Positions 15,576 through 22,550 of a stretch of DNA of 26,122 nucleotides are shown here, in pieces. Numbering within the stretch: position 1 is the first letter of the stretch; each line of letters opens with the position of its first letter. The translations under genes and the position numbers were made by a program. Source of the DNA: Microcaldota archaeon (GTDB lineage: Archaea; Micrarchaeota; Micrarchaeia; Burarchaeales; Fermentimicrarchaeaceae); the NCBI GenBank assembly GCA_026396455.1, contig JAPLWT010000058.1:1-26122 (forward strand). Direction: 5' to 3'. Below the pieces are notes generated by a model. The model saw only the letters and a program-made list of their open reading frames with translations. It was not told the DNA's origin and ran no database searches.

Positions 15576-15615
15576 ATTCAACAAAAAAAAGCAAAAATTC
15601 CAAAACCGAAAAGTA

Positions 15616-15624
15616 TTTATATAA
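15616..15624 (+). promoter_or_regulatory. TATA box for the first ftsZ
   Basis: TTTATATAA ends 31 bp before the ATG at 15656, so a leader of under 10 nt is expected. Confidence 0.6.
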
Positions 15625-15655
15625 GTGCGAATGAAAAGTTAAAAAGGCGATCAGT

Positions 15656-16717
15656 ATGGAAGGTCTTATAAAATCCGTTATTGGTGAGCGTGACTCATCG
15701 AACCTAGAAGACGTTGGAAACGAGCAGATAAAAATTGTAGTAGCGGGGGTAGGGGGAGCAGGCAACAACACAATCAACAGGTTGATAAGGGTCGGCATAA
15801 AGGGCTGCAACCTGTTAGCGGTTAACACTGACAAGCAGCATCTCAATATGATAGATGAGAAAGCCAAAAAGGTCCTCATCGGCAAGACTCTGACAAAGGG
15901 GCTTGGTGCTGGAGGATATCCAGAGATAGGCACCAAGGCTGCAGAGGTCGACAGGCCGGCGCTAGAGCAGGAGCTTTCTGGTGCGCATCTAGTTTTCATC
16001 TGTGCTGGTATGGGTGGAGGAACCGGTACAGGAGCTGCACCTGTGATTGCCGAAATAGCAAAGGAGCAGGGTGCAATAACTGTTGCGATGGTCACTTACC
16101 CATTCAACCTTGAGAGGGCAAGGAGGGTCAAGGCTGATGAGGGTATTGCGAAGCTGAGGAGAGTGACTGACTCCGTGATAATTCTGGATAACAACAGGCT
16201 GGTTAAGATAGTTCCAAACCTGCCAATGAATGAAGCTTTCTCAGTTGCGGACGAGATACTCGCAAAGGCAATCGGCGGGTTGGTATGGACAATCACCCAG
16301 CCAAGCCTGATAAACATAGATTTCGCGGATGTGAGATCAATAATGGGCGGAGGAGGAGTGGGCTTCATTGCAGTTGGAGAGGGCAAGGGAACCGACAAGG
16401 TGACATCGGCAGCTGAGGGAGTCCTTAAGAACAGGCTGCTCGACGTTGATTTTGAGGGAGCAAACGGTGCTTTGATACACATATCCGGTGGGTCTGACCT
16501 CACTCTCGGTGATGCAATAAAGGCTGGAGAGATAGTGACTGAGAGGATGGATCCGCATGCCAACGTAAAGTGGGGAGCAAGGCTGATGCCGGGCTACGAT
16601 GGAAAGATAGAGATAGTTGCCATAGTGACTGGAGTGAAGGGAGCAAGCATAATGGGCAAGCCAATGGAGGACACCAAGGAAACAACTCCGTACTCCGACA
16701 TAGAGGTAATCGGTTAA
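15656..16717 (+). CDS. ftsZ: Cell division GTPase FtsZ, FtsZ2-like paralog A
   Basis: Tubulin-fold GTPase that polymerises at mid-cell to form the archaeal division ring. The protein has 353 aa. It shows GVGGAGNNTINRL (31-43), the nucleotide-binding G box GGGTGTG (120-126) and the T7 catalytic loop N220-I-D222-F-A-D225. The C-terminal domain has LIHISGGSDLTLGDA and NVKWGARL. The patterns NTDKQHL, AKEQGAI, LERAR, DNNRL and ITQPSLIN match archaeal FtsZ2 better than FtsZ1. The N-terminal helix MEGLIKSVI is shared with the paralog. A short acidic tail (about 330-353) ends in IEVIG. It sits first in a cluster with a 30-codon gene and a second ftsZ. Confidence 0.96.
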   Translation: MEGLIKSVIGERDSSNLEDVGNEQIKIVVAGVGGAGNNTINRLIRVGIKGCNLLAVNTDKQHLNMIDEKAKKVLIGKTLTKGLGAGGYPEIGTKAAEVDRPALEQELSGAHLVFICAGMGGGTGTGAAPVIAEIAKEQGAITVAMVTYPFNLERARRVKADEGIAKLRRVTDSVIILDNNRLVKIVPNLPMNEAFSVADEILAKAIGGLVWTITQPSLINIDFADVRSIMGGGGVGFIAVGEGKGTDKVTSAAEGVLKNRLLDVDFEGANGALIHISGGSDLTLGDAIKAGEIVTERMDPHANVKWGARLMPGYDGKIEIVAIVTGVKGASIMGKPMEDTKETTPYSDIEVIG

Positions 16718-16740
16718 TTTTTTTGTTTTTTTTTAATTAA
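16714..16740 (+). terminator. T-rich terminator/attenuator flanked by TTAATT/AATTAA arms
   Basis: Directly after the ftsZ stop, a 15-nt loop that is all T except one G is bracketed by the 6-bp inverted repeat TTAATT and AATTAA. Archaeal RNA polymerase stops at T-runs, so partial termination before the small gene is likely. Confidence 0.5.
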
Positions 16741-16752
16741 GAGGTGACCAGT

Positions 16753-16845
16753 ATGAATGTAAGGGAAAGAAAAGTAGTAGCCCTGAGAAGCATGATAGAG
16801 AATATGAACCGCGAGCTTGAGGAAGTTGATGAGAGCAGCGGATGA
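16753..16845 (+). CDS. 30-aa microprotein between the two ftsZ genes
   Basis: Open frame ATG 16753 to TGA 16845, with the strong Shine-Dalgarno GAGGTGA at 16741-16747. The peptide begins MNVRERKVVALRSMIENM and is highly charged. It could form one amphipathic helix with a basic first half and an acidic second half (LEEVDE). There are no Cys residues and no membrane segment. I know of no family for it. The Shine-Dalgarno strength and its place between two division genes make it a better candidate than chance. It might bind FtsZ as a small modulator, but that is inference. Conservation in related genomes would decide whether it is real. Confidence 0.55.
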   Translation: MNVRERKVVALRSMIENMNRELEEVDESSG

Positions 16846-16855
16846 TGTTTTTTTG

Positions 16856-16863
16856 TATTATAT
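16856..16863 (+). promoter_or_regulatory. TATA-like box before the second ftsZ
   Basis: TATTATAT follows a T-run and lies 22-29 bp upstream of ATG 16885. The second ftsZ can therefore have its own transcript, although AAAGGTG just before the ATG also allows translation from a longer mRNA. Confidence 0.4.
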
Positions 16864-16884
16864 CTATAGGGGAAAGGTGTTATT

Positions 16885-17961
16885 ATGGAAAGTTTGATTG
16901 AATCGGCGTTGAGAAACACGGGCAAACTGCCCGAAGAGCAGAAATGCGACAAATCGAATGATAGGATACGAATCTGCGTAGTTGGAGTGGGGGGAGCCGG
17001 CTGCAATACCATAAGCAGGCTCGCAAAAATGGGTATAAAAAGTGCGGACACGATAGCGATAAACACGGACTACAAACACCTCCAGATAACAGATGCCGAC
17101 AAGAGGCTTCTGATAGGAAAGAGCATAACCAAAGGCCTGGGAGCCGGTGGTTTCCCTGAAATAGCAATGAAGTGTGCTGAGGCAAGCAGGGACAAGCTCC
17201 GGGAGGCTCTGGATGGAGCTGAGTTGGTCTTCATAGTAGCTGGTATGGGTGGAGGAACCGGTACAGGAGCTGCACCTGTGGTTGCTGAACTAGCAAAGGA
17301 GCAGGGTGCAATAACTGTTGCGATAGTGACCTACCCGTTCTCGCTTGAAAGGGCAAGAATCCAGAAGGCGGAGTGGGGTCTGGAGCAACTCAAGAAGAAC
17401 ACTGACACGGTGATTGTGATAGACAACAACAGGCTGGTAAGCTACGTGCCGAACCTTCCGATGAACGAGGCATTTGCAGTTGCAGATAAGGTCACTGCAA
17501 GAGCTGTGAAAGGCATAGCGGACACAATAATGTTCCCAAGCCTTGTCAACATAGATTTTGCAGACATACGGGCAATAATGGGCAATGCAGGCGTGTCAGT
17601 AATCTCAGTAGGAGACGGCAAGGGCACGGACAAAGTGAATTCAGTTGTGCACAATACGCTGGAACACCCGCTGCTTGATGTTGACTACACAGGAGCAAGA
17701 GGAGCGCTTATACACATAGCAGGAGGTCCTCAGCTGACACTTGGAGAGGCAACCCAGATAGGAGAGGGTCTTACGGCTGCATTTGACCCAAATGCCAATG
17801 TTATTTGGGGTGCAAGGCTGTCTCCTGAGATGGGTGATGCCGTAGTTGTCACTGCAATTATGACAGGGATAACATCGCCGCATGTCCTGGGCAAGATAAG
17901 AGAGGACCAGAAGTCCCTTGACAAGACTGCTCTTGAGATAGATACTATACAGTATCTCTAG
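16885..17961 (+). CDS. ftsZ: Cell division GTPase FtsZ, FtsZ2-like paralog B
   Basis: Second tubulin-fold division GTPase, 358 aa. It shows GVGGAGCNTISRL (35-47), G box GGGTGTG (122-128) and T7 loop N222-I-D224-F-A-D227, so both nucleotide binding and hydrolysis look intact. NTDYKHL, AKEQGAI, LERAR, DNNRL and VIWGARL again match archaeal FtsZ2. It resembles paralog A in overall layout but differs through the C-terminal half (MFPSLVNIDF, IMGNAGVSV) and has a longer linker at residues 11-27. Two nearly identical DNA stretches with paralog A cover the G box. A T-rich terminator follows, and the next gene is convergent. Confidence 0.96.
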   Translation: MESLIESALRNTGKLPEEQKCDKSNDRIRICVVGVGGAGCNTISRLAKMGIKSADTIAINTDYKHLQITDADKRLLIGKSITKGLGAGGFPEIAMKCAEASRDKLREALDGAELVFIVAGMGGGTGTGAAPVVAELAKEQGAITVAIVTYPFSLERARIQKAEWGLEQLKKNTDTVIVIDNNRLVSYVPNLPMNEAFAVADKVTARAVKGIADTIMFPSLVNIDFADIRAIMGNAGVSVISVGDGKGTDKVNSVVHNTLEHPLLDVDYTGARGALIHIAGGPQLTLGEATQIGEGLTAAFDPNANVIWGARLSPEMGDAVVVTAIMTGITSPHVLGKIREDQKSLDKTALEIDTIQYL

Positions 17962-17963
17962 AT

Positions 17964-17996
17964 TCTTTAATTTTTTTCTCTTTTTCTTTTTATTTC
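17964..17996 (+). terminator. T-rich terminator after the second ftsZ
   Basis: A 33-nt pyrimidine-rich stretch with four T-runs begins 2 bp after the stop and overlaps the 3' end of the convergent SpoIIM gene. Confidence 0.6.
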
Positions 17997-18877
17997 AGGA
18001 AGCTAGGTAGCATTGACTCTAGCGCGGGGTAGAGAGTGGATTCGATAAAAGCGCCTGCTGCAATGAGCAGAGTTGCGAGAATTAGGAGCTTGGCAATGTC
18101 AACCAGCATGAATCTGGTAATATCCGCCCTCTTGTAGGCCTTTCGCTCTATTGCAATAGAGATTATTCCACCAGCAACGCTTGCAATGAAGAAACCTGAG
18201 AATTCCCATATTCCGTGCGGCAGCAGCCTCAAAATTCCTTCAAGAGAGCCAACACCAAAAGCTGCTGGGTAGGAGAGCATCCCAAGAGAGGAGAAATTGA
18301 TGAGATTCTGCCTTATCCCAGTCTCAAGGAAAATGCCTATGACTGCCGCATTCAGGACAAGCAGGAATACCGCACCCACGCTGTAAATAATGGAGAATAC
18401 CACCATTATCAGCATGAGCTTGAAGTTGTGCAGGAATATTCCCCAGAAGCTTATGTCAGGAACTTCTGTTGAGGTGAATTTCAGGTCGCTGAACATGCTC
18501 CTTGAAGCCTGCTCGGACATTATGGATGATGTGAAGGCGAATCCTATTATGCAGCCGAAGAAGAAGTACGCGTATAATTTTACTATGTGGTTGTAGATTG
18601 ACGTTATTCCTTCCATTACATTCTCAAACTTGCTTTTTTTTGTTGCTGAGATGAAGGCTATATACATCTCCTGCCCTTTTTCCTCGCATATAGTCATCTT
18701 CAGGAAGAAGGGTATGGCGGGTATGACTGTAAGGGATATTATGAAGAACCCCATTGGGGGCTGGTGGGCCATGTTGGCAAGTATCACCGAGACGCATACG
18801 AATATGAAGCCGAGTCCGGTTACGCGCCAAGGTTTTCTCCACATTTCTTTAATGGGGAATATCCGCTCGACAACCAT
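17990..18877 (-). CDS. SpoIIM/DUF95 family membrane protein
   Basis: Polytopic membrane protein of 295 aa with about six hydrophobic segments (19-36, 40-58, 98-118, 150-180, 222-245, 262-283). The diagnostic SpoIIM stretch is present: HNFKLMLIMVVFSIIYSVGA, LNAAVIGIFL, then LLPHGIWEFSGFFIASVAGG. In sporulating bacteria SpoIIM works in septal peptidoglycan remodelling. Archaea lack that wall, and the archaeal role is unknown, perhaps membrane remodelling or transport. It stands between ftsZ and the MinD-like gene. Its TATA box 20-28 bp upstream predicts a leaderless mRNA independent of the minD operon. Confidence 0.86.
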   Translation of the reverse strand: MVVERIFPIKEMWRKPWRVTGLGFIFVCVSVILANMAHQPPMGFFIISLTVIPAIPFFLKMTICEEKGQEMYIAFISATKKSKFENVMEGITSIYNHIVKLYAYFFFGCIIGFAFTSSIMSEQASRSMFSDLKFTSTEVPDISFWGIFLHNFKLMLIMVVFSIIYSVGAVFLLVLNAAVIGIFLETGIRQNLINFSSLGMLSYPAAFGVGSLEGILRLLPHGIWEFSGFFIASVAGGIISIAIERKAYKRADITRFMLVDIAKLLILATLLIAAGAFIESTLYPALESMLPSFLK

Positions 18878-18896
18878 GCAATATCAACTCAGGGCT

Positions 18897-18905
18897 TATT
18901 TAAAT
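18897..18905 (-). promoter_or_regulatory. TATA box for the SpoIIM-like gene
   Basis: ATTTAAATA on the minus strand lies 20-28 bp upstream of the ATG at 18877. It sits between this gene and the end of the minD-like gene. Confidence 0.55.
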
Positions 18906-18946
18906 GCTTAGCTTCTCGAGAGCTGCGGGATAAGAACAAAGATCAG

Positions 18947-19741
18947 CTACCTGCGTAAGAGTGACCTGAAAAGGTTGGCAATTCTAGCAAAAAATCCATC
19001 CGTTGAAGTGGGTTGACGCAGCATCCTCTGTCCAACAAGCTCTGCTGCGAGATTATTCAGGGCAATGCTGGCAGGTGATTTTGGAGCATACATCGCCAGA
19101 GGAACCTTAACAGCAATGCTCTCAGGCACCCTGCTGTCCTCTGGTATTTTTCCGATGATTCTTGTATTGCACATTGATTCTATCTCCTGCATATGCAGTT
19201 CGTACCTCTTGTTGAGTATTCTGTTCACAACCAAGCCTGCAACTGGCACTCTAATGGATTCAGCTAGGTCGATTATCTTTGTTGCGCTTGTCACGCTTGG
19301 CACATCAGGAGTGGTGATAACAACGAGCTCATTGCATGACTTCATAATGTTCTCCACATCTTCAGATACACCTGGAGGGGAGTCAATTGTGATGTACTTG
19401 TATGTTTTTATCGAATCCAGAACTTTTGGCAGGTTTTTCATGCCCACTTCTCTAAGATAGCGCAGCGAGGATGGGATAACCCTTATTCCTGTTGCAGGAT
19501 GCACAACTATTGCTTCCTCAGCTGCTATCTTACCGGCAAGCACATCCTGCAGTCCATATGAGTGCTGCCATATCCCCAAATGCAGTCCAACACTTGGATT
19601 TGAGGTATCGCCGTCTACGAGAACGTTGTCGATATTAAAAGAGGTTAAGAGCGTTGACAGGTTCACGGCTATTGTGCTCTTGCCAACTCCCCCCTTGCCG
19701 GAGACAATTCCTATGATCTGTCTATCCATATACCCGCCCAT
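18947..19741 (-). CDS. minD: MinD/ParA-type P-loop ATPase with C-terminal amphipathic helix
   Basis: Positioning ATPase that dimerises with ATP and cycles on a membrane or other surface. The 264-aa protein carries the deviant Walker A GKGGVGKST (15-23, with signature Lys16 and Lys21), switch I region VDGDTSNPSVG and Walker B YITIDSPPGVSED. Near the C-terminus FFARIANLFRSLLRR can form an amphipathic, basic helix like the membrane-targeting sequence of bacterial MinD. The start ATG overlaps the stop of the upstream exported-protein gene; ATG 19729 is an alternative. MinE and MinC are absent here, as usual in archaea. Being last in the envelope operon, it may position that structure. Confidence 0.9.
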   Translation of the reverse strand: MGGYMDRQIIGIVSGKGGVGKSTIAVNLSTLLTSFNIDNVLVDGDTSNPSVGLHLGIWQHSYGLQDVLAGKIAAEEAIVVHPATGIRVIPSSLRYLREVGMKNLPKVLDSIKTYKYITIDSPPGVSEDVENIMKSCNELVVITTPDVPSVTSATKIIDLAESIRVPVAGLVVNRILNKRYELHMQEIESMCNTRIIGKIPEDSRVPESIAVKVPLAMYAPKSPASIALNNLAAELVGQRMLRQPTSTDGFFARIANLFRSLLRR

Positions 19742-20715
19742 TATTTTTTATTCTTCCCTACAACCATACCTCTTATACTCTTCAGGTAATTAAGTCTTTC
19801 GGGGCTGTACTCAGGTGCACGCCTTCTACTTATTCTCCTGTAGGATATTACGGATATTGTCACTGTAGCAGCTACAAATGATGAGATGATTATAATCTCG
19901 TTCAAACCAAAGACTGATAGAATGGAGAATGAGACAGGAGGAGCTTCCCTCTTTATTATGACTGGCGCTGCCATGTATGTGCTGAAATCGTTACCGAGTA
20001 CAACGAATCTAACCATGTGCGTGTCTTGTGTCGTTTTCTGGGTAGATATTCTGAACGTTGCTGATGTGATTACCTTAGGGATGAGTGTTTTTGTTACTGC
20101 TGCTGGCTCGGCGCTGAATCCCTGGGGAACCTCGAGAAGCATTGTCACCTCTATGGGTTCAGTCCCCACGTAAAGCACAGAGGCAGTGACTTCACCGTAG
20201 CCAGTCTCATTTATTCCAGAAGAAGTCATATCCAGTATCTTCACCAAATCAGCAGTAGTAGTCTTCTGAGTCACTACAATTTGCGAGATATGCCAGTTCA
20301 TGTATGTTGAGTAGTCAGTTATGAAATTCTTTATGTTGTAAGAAATATGAAATGATTCTTTAGACTTGATATCTGACAGCTCCCACACAATCATCTTCGC
20401 CCCATTGAGTTCGGTTATTTTACCCTGTTTATCCAAAAATTCAATCTGTTCATCACTCACAAGTGCTGGAATCCTTTCCTGTACTTGAACAACTTCCATT
20501 GTATTCAGAGAGGGGTTCTTGACATCTATTGAGACAAGGGTTGTCCTCTCCTTCTCATCGATTTTTATAGTCTTAAGGGCAATTGGCTTGTCATAATCCT
20601 CGGGATAGTTCCTGACCCTCAGGGCGAGAAAGTCTGTCGAGTTCGCTCCGCCGTTGGCATGAAGCTGCACCAGGTAATCCCCTGCGAGCGTATCAGGCGG
20701 GATTGAAAAACCCAA
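19741..20715 (-). CDS. C-terminal part of a frameshifted exported membrane protein
   Basis: Probably the 3' portion of one gene with the next entry. The part from PPDTLAGDYLVQLHAN onward is a string of beta-rich, Ig-like domains (about 300 aa). It ends with one membrane helix (IIIISSFVAATVTISVISY) and a basic cytoplasmic tail (RRISRRRAPEY, GKNKK). No ATG or clear Shine-Dalgarno lies at its 5' end. The frame is open upstream to about 20770, and the signal peptide is encoded in the other frame. So it is unlikely to be translated alone. The orientation would be outside domains and inside tail, and the tail could touch the MinD-like ATPase encoded immediately after. Family not recognised. Confidence 0.7.
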   Translation of the reverse strand: MGFSIPPDTLAGDYLVQLHANGGANSTDFLALRVRNYPEDYDKPIALKTIKIDEKERTTLVSIDVKNPSLNTMEVVQVQERIPALVSDEQIEFLDKQGKITELNGAKMIVWELSDIKSKESFHISYNIKNFITDYSTYMNWHISQIVVTQKTTTADLVKILDMTSSGINETGYGEVTASVLYVGTEPIEVTMLLEVPQGFSAEPAAVTKTLIPKVITSATFRISTQKTTQDTHMVRFVVLGNDFSTYMAAPVIIKREAPPVSFSILSVFGLNEIIIISSFVAATVTISVISYRRISRRRAPEYSPERLNYLKSIRGMVVGKNKK

Positions 20716-21188
20716 TGCCCCATCTGCTGACTCGGTGGTAGTGTAGGGATGAGTACTACTGAGAATGTTTTCTCAACTATGTTGGTAACGTTAGATTCAT
20801 AGGTTGCCTGTCCAACAGCCCGATATGTGCCTGTTGGTAGAGAGCCCACGCTCCATGTCTTTTCTATTGTTGCTATCTGACCAGGAGCAAGAGGAATAAG
20901 GTCATAAGAAATCGTTCCAACAGTGGTATTTGACGCATCATATATCCTCACTTCCGCAGTTGCTGTTGTTGATGCAGTCCCAAAATTTCTCAGTATAACA
21001 GAGAAATCAATCGAAGCGCCTTTGTAAACTGAGTAAGAGCTGAGGGTGAGATCCCTCATCTCAACCTTTGCCTCTCCTATGAATATGTATGTCTGTGTAG
21101 TCGTATACCACTCCTGAGCAGAAACTGGTATGGCCAAAAGTAACAAAAAGTAAGAAAGGAGGATTGCTTTTTCAACCCCCGTTTTCAT
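20619..21188 (-). CDS. N-terminal part of a frameshifted exported membrane protein (CARDB-like domain)
   Basis: ATG at 21188 starts a signal peptide (AILLSYFLLLLAIPVSAQ) followed by a CARDB/Ig-like domain: VEMRDLTLSSYSVYKGASID, SVILRNFGTA, PGQIATIEKTWSVGSLPTGT, ending VVLIPT near residue 150. Beyond that the frame encodes Cys- and Arg-rich sequence unlike a folded domain. The -1 frame, by contrast, continues sensibly as ESADGALGFSIPPD. One missing base between about 20705 and 20750 would join the halves into a protein of about 482 aa. It could be a recent mutation, an assembly error or a programmed shift. It starts 17 bp after the upstream membrane-anchored protein gene. Confidence 0.75.
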   Translation of the reverse strand: MKTGVEKAILLSYFLLLLAIPVSAQEWYTTTQTYIFIGEAKVEMRDLTLSSYSVYKGASIDFSVILRNFGTASTTATAEVRIYDASNTTVGTISYDLIPLAPGQIATIEKTWSVGSLPTGTYRAVGQATYESNVTNIVEKTFSVVLIPTLPPSQQMGHWVFQSRLIRSQGITWCSFMPTAERTRQTFSP

Positions 21189-21205
21189 GCGCTCATCTTA
21201 TTCTT

Positions 21206-22330
21206 TTAGACAACTTGTACGAAAACCCTGAAGAATGGCCTTCCTATGCCGACAGTACCTACGCGGTATTCTGTCTTGTACTTCCACGTCATATCATCAT
21301 TGAATTCATTTGATGGCGGCACTACGTCCATTCCAACAATGTATTTTCCTTTGGGAGTGCTTTCGTTCACTGTAATCCTCATCCTGATGAGCTTGGCCCA
21401 ATCGCTCTTGAAAACCGGGAAGCTAGGCTCTAGGACGAACTGCTCTGGCTCGAATTCAACTTTGAAGTACTTCTGGACATCGCTTGGTGTCTGTGCCACA
21501 ACTTTAGTCCCATCTGAGAATAACTGGAAGTCCTCAATTGCACCTGACGCAGGGAATGCCGAAGCTAGCTTTACTCCCTGGTAGAGCTGGACGTACCATC
21601 CGCAGTACAGTACTGTGTATACGTCAAAGACTGTATCTGGCTGCGCATCCACAATTACCATGTCTGATGGATATACCGTATATCCCTCAATTCCCATTCT
21701 TGGAACTTTTACTTCTATGGTTCTGTTTGCGAGCACGTTTGCTACCACTCCTGCTTTGAACGTGGTCACCTCACCTGTATTCTTGTTCCTCATCTGGTTT
21801 GCGCTTATCAGCTCATACTCCGCCCCGGAGTAGTAGTATAGATCCACTGGCGGATTCTGGATCATCCCCAGACCATTAGTGAAGAACGTTGGGATCCACT
21901 CAGGCTGCGCCCAGTATTCAGGTCCAAGTTCCTTCTTATCCAAGTCTGTCGTATTCCTTATCTTCCCCATCTGATAGTACTTGAAAAGAACCTGCGTTTG
22001 GTACAAATCTTTTGGGAAAGCTGGAAGTTCCTGGAACATTGCTGCGGGTAGGTAATTCCCTCTGCTGGCATTTGCGCTGGTCCTATTCAGCTCGGCTTGA
22101 ACAATGCTCTCCAAGCCCTCGTAGTATGGAGAGTAGACCTTGGGTTCAACAGACTGAGTCACGTTGGGCCCAGCATGTTCGCCTCCAGTCTGGTTTGGCG
22201 GGATTATCTGCCCCCCACCGCTTGGAGCTGGTCTCATTGTCAGGAGGTATGCTATGGCTAGCACTACTACCACGCCAACAGCCAGCGGTATGTACCAGGA
22301 AGGCTGAGTTGCTTTCTCCTTTTTTTTCAT
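21206..22330 (-). CDS. Membrane-anchored exported protein of unknown function
   Basis: 374 aa. Basic MKKKEKATQPSW precedes one TM helix (about 15-32, WYIPLAVGVVVVLAIAYLL), a Pro/Gly-rich linker (about 35-65) and a large extracellular part rich in Tyr, Trp and Pro. Sequences such as LGPEYWAQPEWIPTFFTNG, VYTVLYCGWYVQLYQG and FFRVFVQVV at the C-terminus look like a folded beta domain. I recognise no family. ATG 22330 is preferred over GTG 22339 because GGTGAG lies just upstream of it. It sits between a 53-aa gene and the exported-protein gene, within a tight minus-strand operon ending in minD. Confidence 0.72.
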   Translation of the reverse strand: MKKKEKATQPSWYIPLAVGVVVVLAIAYLLTMRPAPSGGGQIIPPNQTGGEHAGPNVTQSVEPKVYSPYYEGLESIVQAELNRTSANASRGNYLPAAMFQELPAFPKDLYQTQVLFKYYQMGKIRNTTDLDKKELGPEYWAQPEWIPTFFTNGLGMIQNPPVDLYYYSGAEYELISANQMRNKNTGEVTTFKAGVVANVLANRTIEVKVPRMGIEGYTVYPSDMVIVDAQPDTVFDVYTVLYCGWYVQLYQGVKLASAFPASGAIEDFQLFSDGTKVVAQTPSDVQKYFKVEFEPEQFVLEPSFPVFKSDWAKLIRMRITVNESTPKGKYIVGMDVVPPSNEFNDDMTWKYKTEYRVGTVGIGRPFFRVFVQVV

Positions 22331-22335
22331 CAATC

Positions 22336-22497
22336 TCACCTTCTAAAGTTTTTTTCAAATCTTTCATTTCTCAGTTTTTTCACATGATACCCTACCCACT
22401 CCACATTTCCTATCCCATCAACCTCATTCTTTATCTCAGAGGTTAGAGTATCGATATCTTCCCGTGCCGTTTCCAGCACTATGGCGATCTGCCTCAT
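22336..22497 (-). CDS. 53-aa hypothetical protein at the head of the minD-containing operon
   Basis: Open frame ATG 22497 to TGA 22336 with the strong Shine-Dalgarno AAAGGTGGGA 4 bp upstream. The peptide starts MRQIAIVLETAREDIDTL and ends in a basic stretch (KKLRNERFEKNFRR). A first helix-like half and the WVGYHVKK motif suggest a small folded cytoplasmic protein. There is no signal peptide. It ends 5 bp before the ATG of the membrane-anchored protein, so coupling is likely. I do not know the family. Its basic tail could contact membrane or nucleic acid, which is inference only. Confidence 0.65.
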   Translation of the reverse strand: MRQIAIVLETAREDIDTLTSEIKNEVDGIGNVEWVGYHVKKLRNERFEKNFRR

Positions 22498-22512
22498 CTA
22501 TCCCACCTTTTT

Positions 22513-22547
22513 TAAAATACCAAAAACAAAAAAACAAAGGTATTTTA
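22513..22547 (-). terminator. Hairpin with a U-rich loop between surface-protein gene and minD operon
   Basis: A perfect 9-bp inverted repeat, TAAAATACC and GGTATTTTA, encloses a 17-nt loop. On the transcribed strand the loop is all U except two G. It begins 3 bp after the upstream stop. It can act as terminator or attenuator for the strongly signalled upstream gene. Confidence 0.5.
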
Positions 22548-22550
22548 TCC

